From NCBI GenBank assembly GCA_947626425.1, contig CANQRX010000024.1, positions 1-16,369 on the forward strand: DNA of 16,369 nt, in the 5' to 3' direction. The notes under the pieces are model-generated. The model was given only the letters and a program-made list of their open reading frames with translations, was not told the DNA's origin and did not search any database. Source of the stretch: an uncultured Bacilli bacterium. Its GTDB lineage: Bacteria; Bacillota_I; Bacilli_A; RF39; UBA660. Shown one piece after another: positions 14,436-16,369 of this stretch. Position numbers and translations under genes: made by a program. Within the stretch, counting starts at the first letter, position 1. Each line of letters opens with the position of its first letter.

Positions 14436-15662
14436 ATGAAAAAATGGATTGCCTTGTTTTTGGCAATAATAATATGCACGACGGGGTGTGGAAAAAAGAA
14501 TGGCAAAGATATTATTAAAACCTTCGCGGATAAAGTAAATAATGCTAAAAGCTATACTTTAAAAGGGAATATGGAAATATATGCCGATGATGAAGTTTTT
14601 ACTTATAGTATCGAAGCCCATCATTTACAAGAAAATTTTTATAAAGTTATAATGGTAAATCAAACTAATAATCATGAACAAGTTTTATTAAGAAATAATG
14701 ATGCTGTTTATGTAATTACGCCAAGCCTAAATAAAAGCTTTAAATTTCAAAGTGAATGGCCCAATAATTCATCGCAAAGTTACCTTTTAAAATCAATCGT
14801 CAATGATTTAAACAATGATACTAATACTTCTTTAGAAGAAGTGGATAATAGTTACGTAATTAAATCGACTGTTAATTATCCTAACAATCCGGAATTAAAA
14901 TATCAAAAAGTTACTTTAGATAAAAATGGGGAATTTAAGAAAAACGAAATTTATGATGAAAATGACAAAATAAAAATGAAAGTTGTTGTAACCTCCGTTG
15001 AATATAATGCTAGTTTAAAAGAATCGGACTTTAAATTAGAAGAATATATAACTGATGAAGAACCAAAAACTAATTCATCCGATAATAAAAATAATTCGCA
15101 AACTAAAGATAGCGAAGAAAATGAAGATTCACAAGATAAAACAAGTTCTAATAAAACAACAACAGATGAAACTAAAAAAGAAACTGATGAAGAAAGTAAT
15201 AGCAGTAATAAATCAAAAAAAACAACTGATTCAAAATTTCAACGAACTTGTACAACGGGAGTTTGTGAAGAAACTGAAAGTTGTGAAGGTGAAACTTGCC
15301 AAACTGGGTCTTTAAAAGATATTCTTTATCCACTTTATATCCCTAGCAATACCTACTTATCAACATCAGATAAAGTTGACACAGATAATGGCAATCGCGT
15401 AATTTTAACTTTTGGTGGTGAAAAAAACTTTGTTTTAGTCGAAGAACAAGCAATGGCAAGTGATGAGTTTGAAATAACTCCAGTTTATGGTGACCCCTTA
15501 ATGGTTAATGACACAATTGGGGCAATGGGAGCTAATTCCCTAACTTGGACAGCTAACAATATAAATTATTATTTGGCTGGAAATGATCTAACAAATGAAG
15601 AATTACTATTAATTGGTTCGAGCATAAGATATGGAAACATGACAGTTAGCAAAGAGAAATAA
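14436..15662 (+). CDS. LolA/GerS-like lipoprotein with cysteine-containing linker
   Basis: A lipoprotein anchored to the outer face of the membrane. The signal peptide ends in a lipobox-like CTTGC with Cys18 as the lipidated residue (Thr at -3 is not ideal). Residues about 25-205 resemble the LolA/LppX-type fold of GerS-like lipoproteins (FADKVNNAKSYTLKGNMEI, YKVIMVNQ, SDFKLEEYI). A Ser/Asn/Lys/Thr linker spans about 206-268. Four cysteines follow at 273, 278, 284 and 289. The C-terminal domain (about 293-400; LYPLYIPSNTYL, TFGGEKNFVLVEEQ) resembles DUF4367-like domains. The precise function is unknown. The start has AAAGGAAAG upstream. The gene ends in a terminator that overlaps its stop, so the next gene is expressed separately. 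Confidence 0.82.
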   Translation: MKKWIALFLAIIICTTGCGKKNGKDIIKTFADKVNNAKSYTLKGNMEIYADDEVFTYSIEAHHLQENFYKVIMVNQTNNHEQVLLRNNDAVYVITPSLNKSFKFQSEWPNNSSQSYLLKSIVNDLNNDTNTSLEEVDNSYVIKSTVNYPNNPELKYQKVTLDKNGEFKKNEIYDENDKIKMKVVVTSVEYNASLKESDFKLEEYITDEEPKTNSSDNKNNSQTKDSEENEDSQDKTSSNKTTTDETKKETDEESNSSNKSKKTTDSKFQRTCTTGVCEETESCEGETCQTGSLKDILYPLYIPSNTYLSTSDKVDTDNGNRVILTFGGEKNFVLVEEQAMASDEFEITPVYGDPLMVNDTIGAMGANSLTWTANNINYYLAGNDLTNEELLLIGSSIRYGNMTVSKEK

Positions 15663-15678
15663 CAGTTTTCTCTTTTTT
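15651..15678 (+). terminator. Terminator overlapping the stop of the lipoprotein gene
   Basis: AAAGAGAAA (15651-15659) and TTTCTCTTT (15667-15675) form a perfect 9-bp stem, then further T. The TAA stop (15660-15662) is at the start of the loop. Confidence 0.85.
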
Positions 15679-15693
15679 ATTTGCGAGTTTTTT

Positions 15694-15701
15694 TGTATAA
15701 T
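15694..15701 (+). promoter_or_regulatory. -10 box overlapping an upstream ATG of the next gene
   Basis: TGTATAAT contains a perfect TATAAT at 15696-15701. It overlaps the in-frame ATG at 15700, so that codon would lie upstream of the transcript start. The real start is therefore likely 15718, with a leader of only about 10 bases. Confidence 0.5.
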
Positions 15702-15717
15702 GAGGTTGGTGAGGTAT

Positions 15718-16224
15718 ATGAAAACAGAAAATAGAAACTATGTGACTGAAGAACAAAAAGAAATCAAAAAATTTTTTGGAGTATTAATTATTTTGGTAAT
15801 TTTGATTTTTGGAGTTTATTTTATAAGTAAAGTTTTAATAAAAACTGAAGTTGACGATTTATCTTATGAAATTGGCGAAGTGGCAACTGATAAAGTTATT
15901 GTGGGAACCATGCTTACGGCCCCTGAAAAAGAGTATTATGTTTTAGCATATGACTCAACTGATGATTTAGCTGAAACTTACACAATGTTAACTACTTACT
16001 ATAAATCTAATAGCGAAAATCCAATAAAAATATATTATTTAGATTTAAATAATGTTTTTAACCAAAAATATTATGTTAAAGAAAATAGTAATCCCAAAGC
16101 AACTAAAATTGCTGATTTAAAAATAAAAAATGGTACATTAATAAAAGTTAAAAATGGTAAAATAACTGAATATATTGAAAACAAAGATCAAATAAAAACT
16201 AAATTAAAAGTTAATCCTAAATAA
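15718..16224 (+). CDS. Membrane-anchored protein, possibly thioredoxin-like without cysteines
   Basis: A 168-residue protein with one N-terminal membrane helix (about 19-40, FFGVLIILVILIFGVYFISK) and an extracytoplasmic domain of about 125 residues. The domain pattern (YYVLAYDSTDDLAETYTM, IKIYYLDLNN, GTLIKVKNGKITEYI) recalls a thioredoxin fold, but there is no cysteine in the whole protein, so no redox role is expected. The fold call is tentative. I chose ATG 15718 because GGTGAGG (15708-15714) precedes it and the alternative ATG at 15700 overlaps a -10 box. The spacing of three bases is tighter than usual. It ends in a strong terminator and appears monocistronic. Confidence 0.78.
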   Translation: MKTENRNYVTEEQKEIKKFFGVLIILVILIFGVYFISKVLIKTEVDDLSYEIGEVATDKVIVGTMLTAPEKEYYVLAYDSTDDLAETYTMLTTYYKSNSENPIKIYYLDLNNVFNQKYYVKENSNPKATKIADLKIKNGTLIKVKNGKITEYIENKDQIKTKLKVNPK

Positions 16225-16225
16225 T

Positions 16226-16258
16226 AAAGTTCCTTTAATCTTAAAAGGAGCTTTTTTT
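16226..16258 (+). terminator. Terminator after the 15718 gene
   Basis: AAAGTTCCTTT (16226-16236) and AAAGGAGCTTT (16244-16254) form an 11-bp stem with one G-T pair and a 7-base loop, then further T. Confidence 0.9.
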
Positions 16259-16263
16259 AATAA

Positions 16264-16295
16264 TTGACATACGGGGGGGGGGTATGTGGTAGAAT
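16264..16295 (+). promoter_or_regulatory. Promoter with a ten-G spacer tract, likely phase-variable
   Basis: TTGACA at 16264-16269 is a perfect -35. TAGAAT at 16290-16295, preceded by TGG, is an extended -10. The spacer is 20 bases and contains G10 (16273-16282). Loss of three G would give the optimal 17. ACATAC (16267-16272) and GTATGT (16282-16287) are perfect inverted repeats around the G run. The layout matches promoters that switch by slipped-strand changes in spacer length. Confidence 0.7.
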
Positions 16296-16319
16296 TAGTT
16301 ATAGGGTAAGGTGTCGATT

Positions 16320-16369
16320 ATGGAAAAGAAAAGCTTTGTTAGTTATATAATAATTGGATTAATAATATT
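16320..16369 (+). CDS. Start of a membrane or secreted protein, cut by the window end
   Basis: ATG at 16320 opens a frame that runs to the window edge: MEKKSFVSYIIIGLII. A short positive N-terminus followed by a hydrophobic run looks like a signal peptide or membrane helix. AAGGTG lies about seven bases upstream, and the poly-G promoter lies about 25 bases upstream. Its identity cannot be told from 16 residues, but it is the gene that the variable promoter would control. Confidence 0.65.
   Translation, partial: MEKKSFVSYIIIGLII

Noticed and set aside
15700..15717. ATG at 15700 as the start of the small membrane protein.
   Set aside because: It overlaps a perfect TATAAT -10 box and has no RBS, while ATG 15718 follows GGTGAGG.
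1..16369. Reverse transcriptase, template repeat, Avd-type accessory gene, recombinase, CRISPR array, tRNA or rRNA.
   Set aside because: I looked for each on both strands and saw none; the retroelement hypothesis for 1613-1723 therefore depends on sequence outside this window.

Overview
The window comes from an AT-rich, cell-walled, low-GC Gram-positive bacterium. Supporting signs are strong AAGGAGG-type ribosome binding sites, -10 boxes close to TATAAT, hairpin-plus-T terminators, a Firmicutes-type S12 and the gene order rpsL-rpsG-fusA-tuf. A LytR-CpsA-Psr (LCP) protein, a secreted glucosaminidase and a lipoprotein show a single-membrane envelope with peptidoglycan, so it is not a wall-less mycoplasma. 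The overall look (many secreted TasA-like, cadherin-like and asparagine-rich proteins, and no TGA among 13 stop codons) suggests an uncultured gut lineage of Bacilli or relatives close to the Mollicutes branch. That placement is inference.

Layout. 1-1867: a large surface-type gene with a TasA/camelysin-like N-terminal module and a C-terminal C-type-lectin-like module. It has no visible signal peptide, start signal or RBS, and carries a sharply GC-rich 110-base block at its 3' end. 1969-2523: an unrecognised 184-residue soluble protein. 2568-4769 (minus): an LCP protein with a PASTA domain and a long acidic tail. 4930-8264: a two-gene operon of a dockerin-bearing SH3b/glucosaminidase and a membrane-anchored cadherin-like protein that may be its anchor. 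8359-9603: an asparagine-rich membrane protein. 9699-14065: the translation operon rpsL-rpsG-fusA-tuf with a consensus promoter, a leader hairpin, an internal tuf promoter and a terminator. 14126-14329 (minus): a DUF378 membrane protein. 14436-16224: a LolA-like lipoprotein and a small membrane-anchored protein. 16264 to the end: a promoter with a ten-G tract between its -35 and -10 boxes, driving a gene cut off by the window edge.

The most notable signals are two probable diversity mechanisms at opposite ends of the window. One is a variable-region-like cassette at 1613-1723, resembling the target of a diversity-generating retroelement; no reverse transcriptase or template repeat is visible in the window. 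The other is a slippage-prone poly-G promoter spacer at 16273-16282. Also notable are an apparently circularly permuted glucosaminidase module, a possible dockerin/cohesin-like pair in one operon, and ribosomal protein S12 with Ile at the position equivalent to E. coli Pro90.

No rRNA, tRNA, CRISPR array, insertion sequence or integrase was seen. No gene-free stretch exceeds 300 bases; the longest (9604-9821) holds an inverted repeat, the str promoter and a leader hairpin.
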